This document shows, in pieces, positions 24,417 through 32,074 of a stretch of DNA of 45,233 bases (positions are counted from its first letter, which is position 1; every line of letters begins with the position of its first letter). Source of the stretch: JBBRUG01 sp038247995 (GTDB taxonomy: Bacteria; Chloroflexota; Chloroflexia; Chloroflexales; Chloroflexaceae); contig JBBRUG010000004.1 of assembly GCA_038247995.1 (NCBI GenBank), positions 1-45,233 on the forward strand, in the 5' to 3' direction. Below the pieces are notes generated by a model that ran no database searches, had not been told where the DNA came from, and saw only the letters and a program-made list of their open reading frames with translations. A program made the translations under genes and the position numbers.

Positions 24417-24635
24417 CTAATTGAGTGGAAGCGCCTGATAAACGAGCACCAACAGCGCAACTGTGGCAAGGGTGGTGCCGATTGTCCAGAGCAGATCGCC
24501 ATGCGGATCACTCCGCGGTACACCGGGCGGCGGCGTAACAACGGGGTTGCGCAAGCGCCAGGCGGAACGGATCAGCAGTGCCTGGCCCACTCCGAAGATG
24601 ACGACGACACTCCAAAACATGAGTTGACTAAACAC
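24417..24635 (-). CDS. small two-helix membrane protein resembling the COX2 transmembrane hairpin
   Basis: A 72-residue protein with two membrane helices (about 3-22 and 49-69) joined by a Pro-rich linker. The segment DPHGDLLWTIGTTLATV resembles the stretch before the second transmembrane helix of cytochrome c oxidase subunit II (HG..LE..WT..P). There is no copper-binding cupredoxin domain. It lies 115 nt upstream of ctaA-ctaB on the same strand, which supports an oxidase-assembly link. The GTG at 24635 has AAGG 9 nt upstream. An ATG at 24620 would give 67 residues. The resemblance is only by eye. Confidence 0.62.
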   Translation of the reverse strand: MFSQLMFWSVVVIFGVGQALLIRSAWRLRNPVVTPPPGVPRSDPHGDLLWTIGTTLATVALLVLVYQALPLN

Positions 24636-24731
24636 AGTAGTAAACCTTATTCGTGTGATTCGTCACAAGTCGTGGCTATGCGGGAATTATACCACGCACG
24701 CTGGAGGGGGATCAAGCCTTTGGGATGAGCA

Positions 24732-24740
24732 TGGTACACT
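24732..24740 (+). promoter_or_regulatory. possible extended -10 of the methyltransferase gene
   Basis: TGG followed by TACACT, about 58 bp before the ATG at 24798. No convincing -35. Confidence 0.35.
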
Positions 24741-24797
24741 GGGAACGCAAAATGCAAAACGCTCTCCCAGACTGCGAACGGTCAAACGGTGATACTC

Positions 24798-25676
24798 ATG
24801 CACACTCCGCCTACCGAACTGATCGCTGCGATCTACGCCTTTGCCAACGCCGATTACGCCGAGGCTGCCGCGCAAGCCGCGCTGGCTGCCGCCCAGTCGC
24901 CCAGCGACCTTACTATGGCGGCGGCTCCCTACTTGGCGCGAGTGGCTGAAGGCGGGTCGGCGAGTGTGTATGTTACCGGCGATGCGTTTACCGCTTTTAT
25001 TCGCGGCGGCGGTAACGTGCCGTTGTACGAGCATACGAGCGCTGCGCTGCGCGCGGTATACAGCGCGTATGCGCAGTTCAGCCTGTTGGATGTTGGTGTT
25101 GGTGATGGCTTGGCGCTGTTACCTGCGCTCACCCCTGCCGTGCAACGCCTCGATCTCGTCGAGCCTTCGGCGGCATTGCTCGCCCACACCTGCGCCGCAT
25201 TGGATGCGCGTGGAATTGCCTATCAGGCTCATGCGGTGCCTATTCAGGCCTTTGCAGCGCCAGCAAGCACGCGTTGGGATCTTGCCCAGGCGACCTTTAG
25301 CCTGCAATCGCTTCCCCCTGCTGATCGCACGGAAGCGCTGCGCTGGCTGCGTAAACATACTGATCGGTTGCTGATCGTCGAGTTTGATGTGCCGCCGGCC
25401 ACGGAACAACTCGATCCGATTTGGGTGCAGCACGTCCTGGCCCGCTACGAAGTTGGCCTGGCCGAGTACGCCGCCGACGGTGGCCTGGTGGCCCAGGGCT
25501 TCTTAATGCCGGTACTCTTTGGTTACTTCGACCGCACTGCGGCGCGCACCAACTATGAACAGCCGATTACCGCATGGGCAGCCGATCTGCGTGCAGCCGG
25601 CTTTACCACAATTACCCAACACGCGATCTATGCCTACTGGTGGGCGCCGGCGGTACTGCTGAGGGCTGAGGGCTGA
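24798..25676 (+). CDS. class I SAM-dependent methyltransferase-like protein
   Basis: A 292-residue protein with a Rossmann methyltransferase core starting near residue 95: motif I LLDVGVGDGLALL, motif II LDLVEPSAALL, then a motif-IV-like DLAQATFSLQSL and motif VI RLLIVEFDVPP. The first 90 residues are alpha-helical and unassigned, and the C-terminal 90 residues contain aromatic-rich segments (FGYFDRTAARTNYEQP). The substrate cannot be deduced. The last codons run into the GGCTGAG heptamer array, which supplies the stop codon, so the original 3' end may have been altered by the repeat. A GTG three codons upstream is an alternative start; no strong ribosome binding site. Confidence 0.75.
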   Translation: MHTPPTELIAAIYAFANADYAEAAAQAALAAAQSPSDLTMAAAPYLARVAEGGSASVYVTGDAFTAFIRGGGNVPLYEHTSAALRAVYSAYAQFSLLDVGVGDGLALLPALTPAVQRLDLVEPSAALLAHTCAALDARGIAYQAHAVPIQAFAAPASTRWDLAQATFSLQSLPPADRTEALRWLRKHTDRLLIVEFDVPPATEQLDPIWVQHVLARYEVGLAEYAADGGLVAQGFLMPVLFGYFDRTAARTNYEQPITAWAADLRAAGFTTITQHAIYAYWWAPAVLLRAEG

Positions 25677-25712
25677 GGGCTGAGGGCTGAGGGCTGAGGG
25701 CTGAGGGCTGAG
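25657..25712. repeat. GGCTGAG heptamer array
   Basis: Seven perfect copies of the 7-bp unit GGCTGAG (25664-25712) plus a partial copy. The array begins inside the end of the methyltransferase frame and provides its stop. Confidence 0.95.
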
Positions 25713-25794
25713 TGACCAGTGTTGCGTGCGCATCCTGAGTAGGCCCCAGGCCGTAGCGAAGGGTGTTGCGTATTGCGTGTTGTAGACTCGATTC

Positions 25795-26127
25795 GTCGTC
25801 TGTCGTCTGTCGTCCGTCGTCTGTCGTCCGTCGTCTGTCGTCTGTCGTCTGTCGTCCGTCGTCCGTCGTCCGTCGTCCGTCGTCTGTCGTCCGTCGTCTG
25901 TCGTCTGTCGCTCGTCGTCCGTCGCTCGTCGTCTGTCGTCCGTCGCCCGTCGCTCGTCGTCCGTCGTCCGTCGTCCGTCGTCCGTCGTCCGTCGTCCGTC
26001 GTCTGTCGTCTGTCGTCTGTCGCTCGTCGTCCGTCGCTCGTCGTCTGTCGTCCGTCGCTCGTCGTCCGTCGTCTGTCGTCCGTCGTCCGTCGTCCGTCGT
26101 CTGTCGTCCGTCGTCTGTCGTCTGTTG
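25795..26127. repeat. long GTCGTCY heptamer array
   Basis: About 47 head-to-tail copies of a 7-bp unit (GTCGTCT or GTCGTCC, with scattered GTCGCTC and GTCGCCC variants). All frames across it are open because 21 bp encode a stop-free heptapeptide of Ser, Val, Arg, Cys and Pro or Leu. It lies between the methyltransferase and the class III FBPase gene. 25713-25794 and 26128-26161 hold no gene; the latter carries the FBPase ribosome binding site. Confidence 0.95.
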
Positions 26128-26161
26128 TTGTCGCTATTCTGTATGCGAAAGGACGAGGCCC

Positions 26162-28150
26162 ATGGCTGTGCCCGCCCGCATAAATGATCAAGAGTTGCGC
26201 CTGCTGCAACTGCTCAGCAAGCGCTACCCGACGATTGTGGCCGCCCATATCGAGATGATTAATCTGAACGCGATCCTAGCCTTGCCCAAGGGTACGGATC
26301 ACTACATCTCCGATATTCACGGCGCGTACACCCAGTTCGATCACATTCTGCGTCACGCTTCCGGCGCCGTGCGGCGCAAGATCAGCCAGACCTTCGGTAC
26401 CGAGATGAGCCAGCGCCAGCAATTAGAGCTGGGGATGCTGATTTATTACCCCGAGAAGAAACTCCGCCAGACGTTAGCCACGCTGCCCGATCCCGACGAC
26501 TGGATGGCAGCGGCGATCGCCCAGATGGTGCGCGTGGCGCGAACATCGGCGCAGAAGTACACCCGCAGCAAAGTACGCAAGCGTTTGCCGGCGCAATTGG
26601 CCTACATTCTAGAGGAACTGCTCACCGAGAGCCACGCCGAGCATTTGCAGAAAGAGCACTATTACAGCAGTATTGTGCGTTCGATTGTGGCTCTGGGCGA
26701 AGGGCCGAATGTAATCGTCCACCTAGCTTACCTGATCCAGAGTCTTGCTGTCGACCGGCTCTACATTCTGGGCGACATCTATGATCGCGGGCCGGCTGCC
26801 GAAAAAGTGATGGATCGGCTGATACAGCATTATTCGGTGACCATCCAATGGGGCAACCACGATATCTCGTGGATGGCCGCCGCCGCCGGCTGCGACGCCA
26901 TGATCGCCAATGTGATCCGGTTGGCGCTGCGCTACGCGACCCTGGAGACTCTCGAGGATGGCTACGGGATCGATCTAAATGGGCTGGCGAAGTTCGCGGA
27001 GGCGCACTATGGGGCCGATCCCTGCGCCCGCTTTACACCCCGCGCGGGCGTCTCCAACGAGGGGTTCAGCGTCGAAGCGATTGCCCAGATGCATAAGGCA
27101 ATCGCGATTATGCAGTTCAAGCTGGAGGCGCAAATCATCCAGCGACACCCTGAATATGCAATGGAAGATCGGCTCCTGCTTGATGCGATCGACGCGGCCC
27201 ATGGCTGTGTGACGATCGACGGCGTTGCGTATCCGCTGCTCGATCCGCACTGGCCAACGCTCGACGCCGCCGACCGCAATTGTCTGAACACCGCCGAAGC
27301 CGCAGTGATCGCCGATCTGCGTTATCAATTTCAGCATAGCGAGCGCTTGCAGGAGCATATTGGCTTTCTCTATAGTTATGGCAATATGTTCCGCGTCCAC
27401 GACGGTAACCTGCATTTTCATGGTTGCCTGCCGGTTGACGAGCAGGGTGAGTTTATCGCCTTTCCGCTCGGCGGCGATACGCTGGCCGGGCCGGCGCTTT
27501 TGGAGCGCTACGAGCAGATGGCGCGGGCGGCCTTCTTCAGTCCCGATCCCACGGCCCGCGAGGCCGGCCACGACGCGATGTGGTACCTCTGGTGCGGGCA
27601 ACACTCGCCGCTCTTTGGGCGCCTGCGCATGACTACCTTCGAGCGATATTTTGTCGCCGATCCGGCCACCCATGCCGAGCCCAAAGGGCCGTACTACGCC
27701 CTACGCGACGACGAGGCATTTTGTCGGCATATCCTCGCCGCCTTCGATGCCGATCCTGAGTACGGCTACATTATTAACGGCCACACGCCGGTGAAGGTCA
27801 AAACGGGCGAGCGCCCGCTGCACGCCAACCGGCGCCTGATCGTGATCGACGGCGGCATGAGCGAGGCTTATCAGCCGGTGACCGGCATTGCCGGCTACAC
27901 CCTGATCGCCAACTCGCACGAGATGCTGCTCGCCGCGCACGAAGCCTTTGCCGACGCCGATACGCTGATCCGCGACGGCACCGATATTACCCCGCGCACT
28001 GAACGGGTAACTACGTTCGCTCAACGGACGCTGATCGCCCACACCGATATCGGCGAAATGCTGCGCGGCCAACTTGCCGACTTAGAAAAGCTGGTTGATG
28101 CTTACCGTAATGGTTTGCTCGTGGAAGACGCCCGCGGGAGACGGATATAA
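26162..28150 (+). CDS. fbp: fructose-1,6-bisphosphatase, class III
   Basis: A 662-residue class III FBPase (B. subtilis Fbp type), a calcineurin-like metallophosphatase that dephosphorylates fructose-1,6-bisphosphate in gluconeogenesis. The metal-binding motifs are HYISDIHGAY (Asp51, His53), LGDIYDRGP (Asp205) and WGNHDISW (Asn232, His233). Later family blocks include DGNLHFHGCLP, INGHTPVKVKTGE and RRLIVIDGGMS. Length is normal for the family. The frame is open upstream through the whole heptamer array, but the ATG at 26162 has AAAGGACGAGG just before it and begins the conserved protein. It sits 274 nt upstream of phosphofructokinase, the enzyme of the opposite reaction. Confidence 0.96.
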   Translation: MAVPARINDQELRLLQLLSKRYPTIVAAHIEMINLNAILALPKGTDHYISDIHGAYTQFDHILRHASGAVRRKISQTFGTEMSQRQQLELGMLIYYPEKKLRQTLATLPDPDDWMAAAIAQMVRVARTSAQKYTRSKVRKRLPAQLAYILEELLTESHAEHLQKEHYYSSIVRSIVALGEGPNVIVHLAYLIQSLAVDRLYILGDIYDRGPAAEKVMDRLIQHYSVTIQWGNHDISWMAAAAGCDAMIANVIRLALRYATLETLEDGYGIDLNGLAKFAEAHYGADPCARFTPRAGVSNEGFSVEAIAQMHKAIAIMQFKLEAQIIQRHPEYAMEDRLLLDAIDAAHGCVTIDGVAYPLLDPHWPTLDAADRNCLNTAEAAVIADLRYQFQHSERLQEHIGFLYSYGNMFRVHDGNLHFHGCLPVDEQGEFIAFPLGGDTLAGPALLERYEQMARAAFFSPDPTAREAGHDAMWYLWCGQHSPLFGRLRMTTFERYFVADPATHAEPKGPYYALRDDEAFCRHILAAFDADPEYGYIINGHTPVKVKTGERPLHANRRLIVIDGGMSEAYQPVTGIAGYTLIANSHEMLLAAHEAFADADTLIRDGTDITPRTERVTTFAQRTLIAHTDIGEMLRGQLADLEKLVDAYRNGLLVEDARGRRI

Positions 28151-28248
28151 GACGGCAGAATGGCGGGTGTACCCCGCGCCGCGTAACCCAATCCGCTGAA
28201 GCGTAGCGCTTCCGTGCCTCAATGCCTCAGCACCGTAGTGATTCCGAG

Positions 28249-28257
28249 TGGTATAAT
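28249..28257 (+). promoter_or_regulatory. extended -10 promoter of pfk
   Basis: TGG followed by a perfect TATAAT, 167 bp upstream of the pfk ATG. The -35 region is poor, as expected for an extended -10. It gives pfk transcription separate from fbp. Confidence 0.65.
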
Positions 28258-28424
28258 TGCAGCGCACATGCTTTGCGACGCCTACAGCATTGCGCAGATC
28301 GATTGCGCCTGCGTCCAATGGCGCGAGCGCAGCGCGCCACCCGGTTCCGTGGCCGCAGTGGCTCACGCATGGTGATCAGTGCTCTAGACGGCGACCTAAC
28401 CCTCTGCATGTAAGGAGAGCGCGC

Positions 28425-29495
28425 ATGACCATAACGCGACCACGAATCGGCGTGCTGACCAGTGGCGGCGATGCGCCAGGCCTGAACGCCGTAATTCGCG
28501 CGGTGGTGAAGGCCGCTGCGGGTCTTGGTTGGGAGGTGCTGGGCATCGAAGACGGTTTCGAGGGCCTGCTCGGCGAAAAGACCTATCGGGTGCTGACGAC
28601 AAAGGACGTTCAGGGGCTTCTGCCGCGCGGTGGGACGATTCTGCGCACGACAAATAAAGGCCACTTCGGCGCTCGGATGGCCGACCTGTCCCCCGAAGAT
28701 GACCCGTATATGCAGGCTGTCCGCGCAATCAACGAACTGGGGTTGCGTGCGCTGATCACGATCGGCGGCGAGGGGACGCAACGGATCGCGCTTGAACTCT
28801 ACAAGCTCGGCGCACCGGTGATCGGCGTTCCCAAGACAATCGACAACGATCTTGCCGGTACCGATCATACCTTCGGTTTTGATACGGCACAGCATGTTGC
28901 CACAGACGCGATCGATCGCTTGCATACCACTGCCGCCAGCCATAACCGGGTGATGGTGCTTGAACTGATGGGTCGCCATACGGGTTGGATCGCGCTGCAT
29001 GCCGGCCTGGCCGGTGGCGCCGACGTGATCCTGATCCCCGAGATCCCTTTTCACATCGAATACGTCGCAGCGAAAATTACCCAACGTGAAGCGGCAGGCA
29101 GCACGTTCAGCATTGTCGTTGTCGCTGAAGGCGCGCGCCCCGTTGGCGGTAGTGAAATGTATCTCGCCAGCGGACGTTTAGGCGGGATTGGGCATTGGGT
29201 CGGTGAACAGCTTGAAAGCCTCACCGGTAAAGAAGTCCGTGTGACCGTACTCGGCCACCTCCAGCGCGGCGGTTCGCCTTCGCCCTACGACCGGTTGCTC
29301 TCTACGCGCTATGGCGCGGCTGCCGTGGTTGCCGCCCGCGATGGCATTTTCGGCGAGATGGTGGCGCTGCGCGGTCAGGAGATCATCACCGTGCCGCTTA
29401 CCGAGGCGACGGGCCATCTGAAGACAGTCCGACCACATAGTGATCTGGTGCAGAGTGGCCGTGCGCTTGGGGTCTGCTTTGGCGATATGCCCTAA
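28425..29495 (+). CDS. pfkA: 6-phosphofructokinase
   Basis: A 356-residue phosphofructokinase of the PfkA superfamily, phosphorylating fructose-6-phosphate in glycolysis. It shows GVLTSGGDAPGLNAVIR (N-terminus), GGEGT (residues 114-118), the catalytic PKTIDND (Asp140) and LGHLQRGGSPSPYDR near residue 280. At the two positions that separate ATP from pyrophosphate enzymes it has Gly117 (ATP-like) and Lys137 (pyrophosphate-like). This mix is known in group III enzymes such as actinobacterial ATP-PFKs, so ATP is the more likely donor. ATG 28425 has AAGGAGA with 7-nt spacing. It is adjacent to fbp and followed after 6 nt by a small gene. Confidence 0.95.
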   Translation: MTITRPRIGVLTSGGDAPGLNAVIRAVVKAAAGLGWEVLGIEDGFEGLLGEKTYRVLTTKDVQGLLPRGGTILRTTNKGHFGARMADLSPEDDPYMQAVRAINELGLRALITIGGEGTQRIALELYKLGAPVIGVPKTIDNDLAGTDHTFGFDTAQHVATDAIDRLHTTAASHNRVMVLELMGRHTGWIALHAGLAGGADVILIPEIPFHIEYVAAKITQREAAGSTFSIVVVAEGARPVGGSEMYLASGRLGGIGHWVGEQLESLTGKEVRVTVLGHLQRGGSPSPYDRLLSTRYGAAAVVAARDGIFGEMVALRGQEIITVPLTEATGHLKTVRPHSDLVQSGRALGVCFGDMP

Positions 29496-29501
29496 GCACA
29501 T

Positions 29502-29732
29502 ATGAACATGCTCTGGCTTGGCTACGATGGCCTGAACCTGCCGCTCAACGAGATCAGTGCGATTCTGCACTACCAACCCGCCCTGGATGATCGGATTGAG
29601 CAAGCCTACGGCCAGGTGCCGCCAGGGGTTCGATCAGTGGTGGTGACCAGCGCAGGCGTTTATTTGCCGGCGCGCTGGGAGGCGCAGCAGATCCGGCAGC
29701 GTTGGGCCGCCTGGCGCCACCAAGGAGTTTAG
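29502..29732 (+). CDS. small hypothetical protein
   Basis: A 76-residue protein of unknown function, starting 6 nt after pfk, probably co-transcribed. It is soluble, with pattern LWLGYDGLNLPLNEISAIL followed by RSVVVTSAGVYLPARWEAQ. The layout faintly recalls the RemA/DUF370 fold (short beta strands, a conserved central segment), but this is a guess. A second ATG two codons in is possible. Its last codons contain the AAGGAG ribosome binding site of the next gene, so the two are translationally linked. Supported by tight operon spacing and plausible composition rather than by recognised homology. Confidence 0.6.
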   Translation: MNMLWLGYDGLNLPLNEISAILHYQPALDDRIEQAYGQVPPGVRSVVVTSAGVYLPARWEAQQIRQRWAAWRHQGV

Positions 29733-29735
29733 GCT

Positions 29736-30221
29736 TTGATCAGTTACGAGATCTCGGCCAGTGCCGAAACCCATGCGCCGCCAGAGCGAATCTTCGCGGT
29801 GCTCGACGACTTTGGGCGCTGGTCGGATTGGATGCCCTCCTTCGAACATATTCGCGTCGAGTTGCCGCCTGCCGTTACCCCGGCCCTGGGTTATCGGTTT
29901 CGCCTGCGTAGCGGCGTTGTGCACACCGAGATGGAAGTGATCGATTTCACGTCCCTCACGCGGGCGACGGCGTTCAAGATCAGCTTTCCGCCGCTCGGCG
30001 GAGTGAATCGCTGTCGGGTTGTTCCGCTCAGCAGTGGGCTTTATCGCCTGGAACGAGTTGATGTGCTGCACTTGCCCGACCTGGTAGCGCACCTGATCGA
30101 CGCCACCCAACGTCAGCGTTTTGAGCGCCTGGCGGGTGAGTTTTTACGCTCTCTGAAGCGCACTGTTGAAGCCGAAGCCGGGCCGGGCGCTCCAGTGCCG
30201 GCGGCGGATCACGCACCATGA
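29736..30221 (+). CDS. SRPBCC (START/polyketide cyclase-like) family protein
   Basis: A 161-residue protein of the SRPBCC helix-grip fold. The N-terminus ISASAETHAPPERIFAVLDDFGRWSDWMPSF matches the typical start of polyketide cyclase/dehydrase-like proteins, and the family's long C-terminal helix appears as QRFERLAGEFLRSLKRTVE. Such proteins bind hydrophobic ligands or act as lipid/steroid-like carriers; no ligand can be named here. The start is a TTG at 29736, chosen because AAGGAG lies 8 nt upstream inside the end of the preceding gene. Its stop overlaps the next ATG (ATGA), indicating coupled translation. Confidence 0.83.
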   Translation: MISYEISASAETHAPPERIFAVLDDFGRWSDWMPSFEHIRVELPPAVTPALGYRFRLRSGVVHTEMEVIDFTSLTRATAFKISFPPLGGVNRCRVVPLSSGLYRLERVDVLHLPDLVAHLIDATQRQRFERLAGEFLRSLKRTVEAEAGPGAPVPAADHAP

Positions 30222-30454
30222 GTGCCGATCCCGCACCGAGCCTGGACGAACTAGCGGCAACGCTTGCGCGTTCGGGCCTGCGCGAGCCGGCAACGATTGC
30301 CCTCGATTTGCTCAGTTCGGTTGAAGTGATCGCATGTCAGGCGGCATTATTTGTCCGCCCGATCGTCGGCGGGACACGCTGGGAAGCCTACGCTACTATC
30401 CTCGCTGAAGCCGGAAGTTGGAAGGAGTTACGCAGCCTTCTAGCCCGTCAATAG
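30218..30454 (+). CDS. small hypothetical protein coupled to the SRPBCC gene
   Basis: A 78-residue, mostly helical, soluble protein with no family I recognise. It starts at an ATGA overlap with the SRPBCC stop, a classical translational-coupling arrangement, and ends 2 nt before a near-consensus promoter. The sequence contains the stretch IACQAALFVRPIVGGTRWEAYA in its middle. With the two preceding genes it forms a small operon whose function is unknown. Confidence 0.65.
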   Translation: MSADPAPSLDELAATLARSGLREPATIALDLLSSVEVIACQAALFVRPIVGGTRWEAYATILAEAGSWKELRSLLARQ

Positions 30455-30456
30455 TG

Positions 30457-30485
30457 TTGACAAAGCCATTCTAATAGGTTACACT
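30457..30485 (+). promoter_or_regulatory. near-consensus promoter of the five-gene membrane operon
   Basis: Perfect TTGACA (30457-30462), a 17-bp spacer and TACACT (30480-30485), starting 2 nt after the stop of the preceding gene. This separates the five-gene cluster from the upstream operon. Confidence 0.8.
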
Positions 30486-30549
30486 CAGAGGGAATCGCGC
30501 CTCTGGTGTGTAAAGAGTTGTGCGCGTTTTTGGTCAGGATCGCCCACCC

Positions 30550-31350
30550 ATGTTCCTTACTCCCGAAGCAGTCTTGATCTTACTGTTGACGCTGGTTGTG
30601 GTCAGCCTGACCTGGTTGCACCATGCGCGGACGCTGGCCGGGCATCTTCCGGCACGACGGCCGCTGCCGGCGCTCGATGCGTTGCGAGCCGCATTGGCCC
30701 AGGGTGCGGAGACAGGGCGGGCATTGCATATCTCGCCGGGCGCCGGCTTGATCGGCGGCGGTGAAGGCACACGCGGCACAACAGCCGAAATGATCGCCGG
30801 TCTGAATACTGCCGAGCGCGTCGCGGCTGAGTCGGCGTTGAATGGTGCACCCGTGCTCGTCAGTTCCGCCGACGCTGTGGCCCATCTGGCTCTGCGCGGC
30901 GCGGTACGCCAGGCCTATCAGGTGGCCGGCCAAACGCAGGATTATGACGCGAGCCGGGTGCAGTTACTCGCCCAATCCGACGATCTGGCGTATGCCACCG
31001 GTGTAACCGCGCTCTATGCGCGTCAGCCGCTCGAAGCTAGTGTACTCATCGGGAGCTTTGGACAGGAATTCTTGCTGATCGGCGAAGACGGCGCACAGCG
31101 CGATCTTCCGCAGGTGGTCGGCACGACCGGCACGGTTGCGTTGCCGTTGATGCAGTTGACGACGCCAAATACGTTGATCGGTGAAGAGATTTTTGCGGCT
31201 GAGTCCTACCTTACGCCACAGCCGAGCGCGCAGGCCCGTCTGCTCACCCAGGACGCGCTCCGTACGGTGGTGATCGTGCTTGTGCTCGGTGGTTTTGTGT
31301 ATGGGTTGGCGGCACCAGCCCTCGGCCTGCCACCGCTCCCCGGCTTGTAG
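30550..31350 (+). CDS. membrane protein, possibly DUF6754 family (first gene of operon)
   Basis: A 266-residue protein with one membrane helix at each end (about 5-22 AVLILLLTLVVVSL and 235-258 VVIVLVLGGFVYGLAA) and a 200-residue domain between them. That domain starts with a Gly-rich turn (ISPGAGLIGGGEGTRG) and includes VASSADAVAHLA-like and TGVTALYARQPLEASVLIGSFGQEF segments. I associate this layout with the DUF6754 family of Chloroflexota, but from memory only. Its function is unknown. The ATG at 30550 has AGGA 9 nt upstream. A GTG at 30520 in frame is an alternative. The next gene follows after 8 nt. Confidence 0.78.
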   Translation: MFLTPEAVLILLLTLVVVSLTWLHHARTLAGHLPARRPLPALDALRAALAQGAETGRALHISPGAGLIGGGEGTRGTTAEMIAGLNTAERVAAESALNGAPVLVSSADAVAHLALRGAVRQAYQVAGQTQDYDASRVQLLAQSDDLAYATGVTALYARQPLEASVLIGSFGQEFLLIGEDGAQRDLPQVVGTTGTVALPLMQLTTPNTLIGEEIFAAESYLTPQPSAQARLLTQDALRTVVIVLVLGGFVYGLAAPALGLPPLPGL

Positions 31351-31358
31351 GAGCGTCG

Positions 31359-32024
31359 ATGTCCATCCTGCGCGATCCCAAACGTCTGATTGCCGCGATC
31401 ATCGCCGGTGTGGCCGGCCTGTTTGTGCTGGTTGATTTTGGCGGTGTAACCGGCCCCAGCGCGCTTGTTGCCGAGTTGCTGATCGAGTGGGCGGCGGTGA
31501 TTACTGCAGTTGCGCTCTTGATCGGTATTTTGAGTGTAGCGGGTTCGCACGTGCAGCGGGTGCGCTTACGGCGCGCCGATTGGCCGTTCAGCCTGGTGCT
31601 GTTGTTGGGCTTGATCAGTGTGATTGGCGTAGGCATCTTCTTCCCCCTGCCCACGAGTACCGGTTTTGAACTGCCGAGCAGCCTCGCTGAAGTGCCGATC
31701 CGCAGCTTCTTTCGCACGGTTTATGAACCGCTGGCCGCGAGCCTGCTCGCGTTGCTGGCCTTTTTTAGTCTCAGTGCCGTGTTGCGCGCCCTTGGTCGCG
31801 GCAGCGCCGAAGCGATCGTGATTGTGACGGTTGCCGTTGTGGTTCTGATTGTCCAGTTGCCGATCGTTACCGCAATCCCCGGCGTAGGCAGCACACTGCA
31901 GTGGATGAATGATTATATCGCCGTTGCCGGTGCGCGGGGCCTGCTGATTGGCTCGGCGATCGGCGCACTGGTGGCCGGTGTGCGGGTTCTGCTTGGCTTC
32001 GACATGCCCTACATCGACCGCTAG
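31359..32024 (+). CDS. polytopic membrane protein of unknown function (second gene of operon)
   Basis: A 221-residue protein with about six predicted membrane helices (near 10-27, 38-60, 76-96, 120-143, 150-172 and 190-212) and a short charged C-terminus (GFDMPYIDR). No motif I recognise. Start ATG 31359 has AGGAG with 5-nt spacing, 8 nt after the previous stop, so it is clearly in the same operon. It resembles the fourth gene of the cluster in size and topology, though not obviously in sequence. It may form part of a membrane complex with the flanking products, which is an inference from gene order. Confidence 0.75.
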   Translation: MSILRDPKRLIAAIIAGVAGLFVLVDFGGVTGPSALVAELLIEWAAVITAVALLIGILSVAGSHVQRVRLRRADWPFSLVLLLGLISVIGVGIFFPLPTSTGFELPSSLAEVPIRSFFRTVYEPLAASLLALLAFFSLSAVLRALGRGSAEAIVIVTVAVVVLIVQLPIVTAIPGVGSTLQWMNDYIAVAGARGLLIGSAIGALVAGVRVLLGFDMPYIDR

Positions 32025-32074
32025 CCTATGACGCTGTGAGATGCGGCTGCGCCGTGTTCTCCCGCGTGTAGTCA

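Noticed and set aside
25763..26161. Upstream extension of the FBPase frame through the heptamer array
   Set aside because: It is pure repeat with every frame open, and the conserved protein starts at 26162 behind a good ribosome binding site.
28227..29084. 285-codon minus-strand frame opposite pfk
   Set aside because: The plus strand is an unmistakable phosphofructokinase with its own ribosome binding site.
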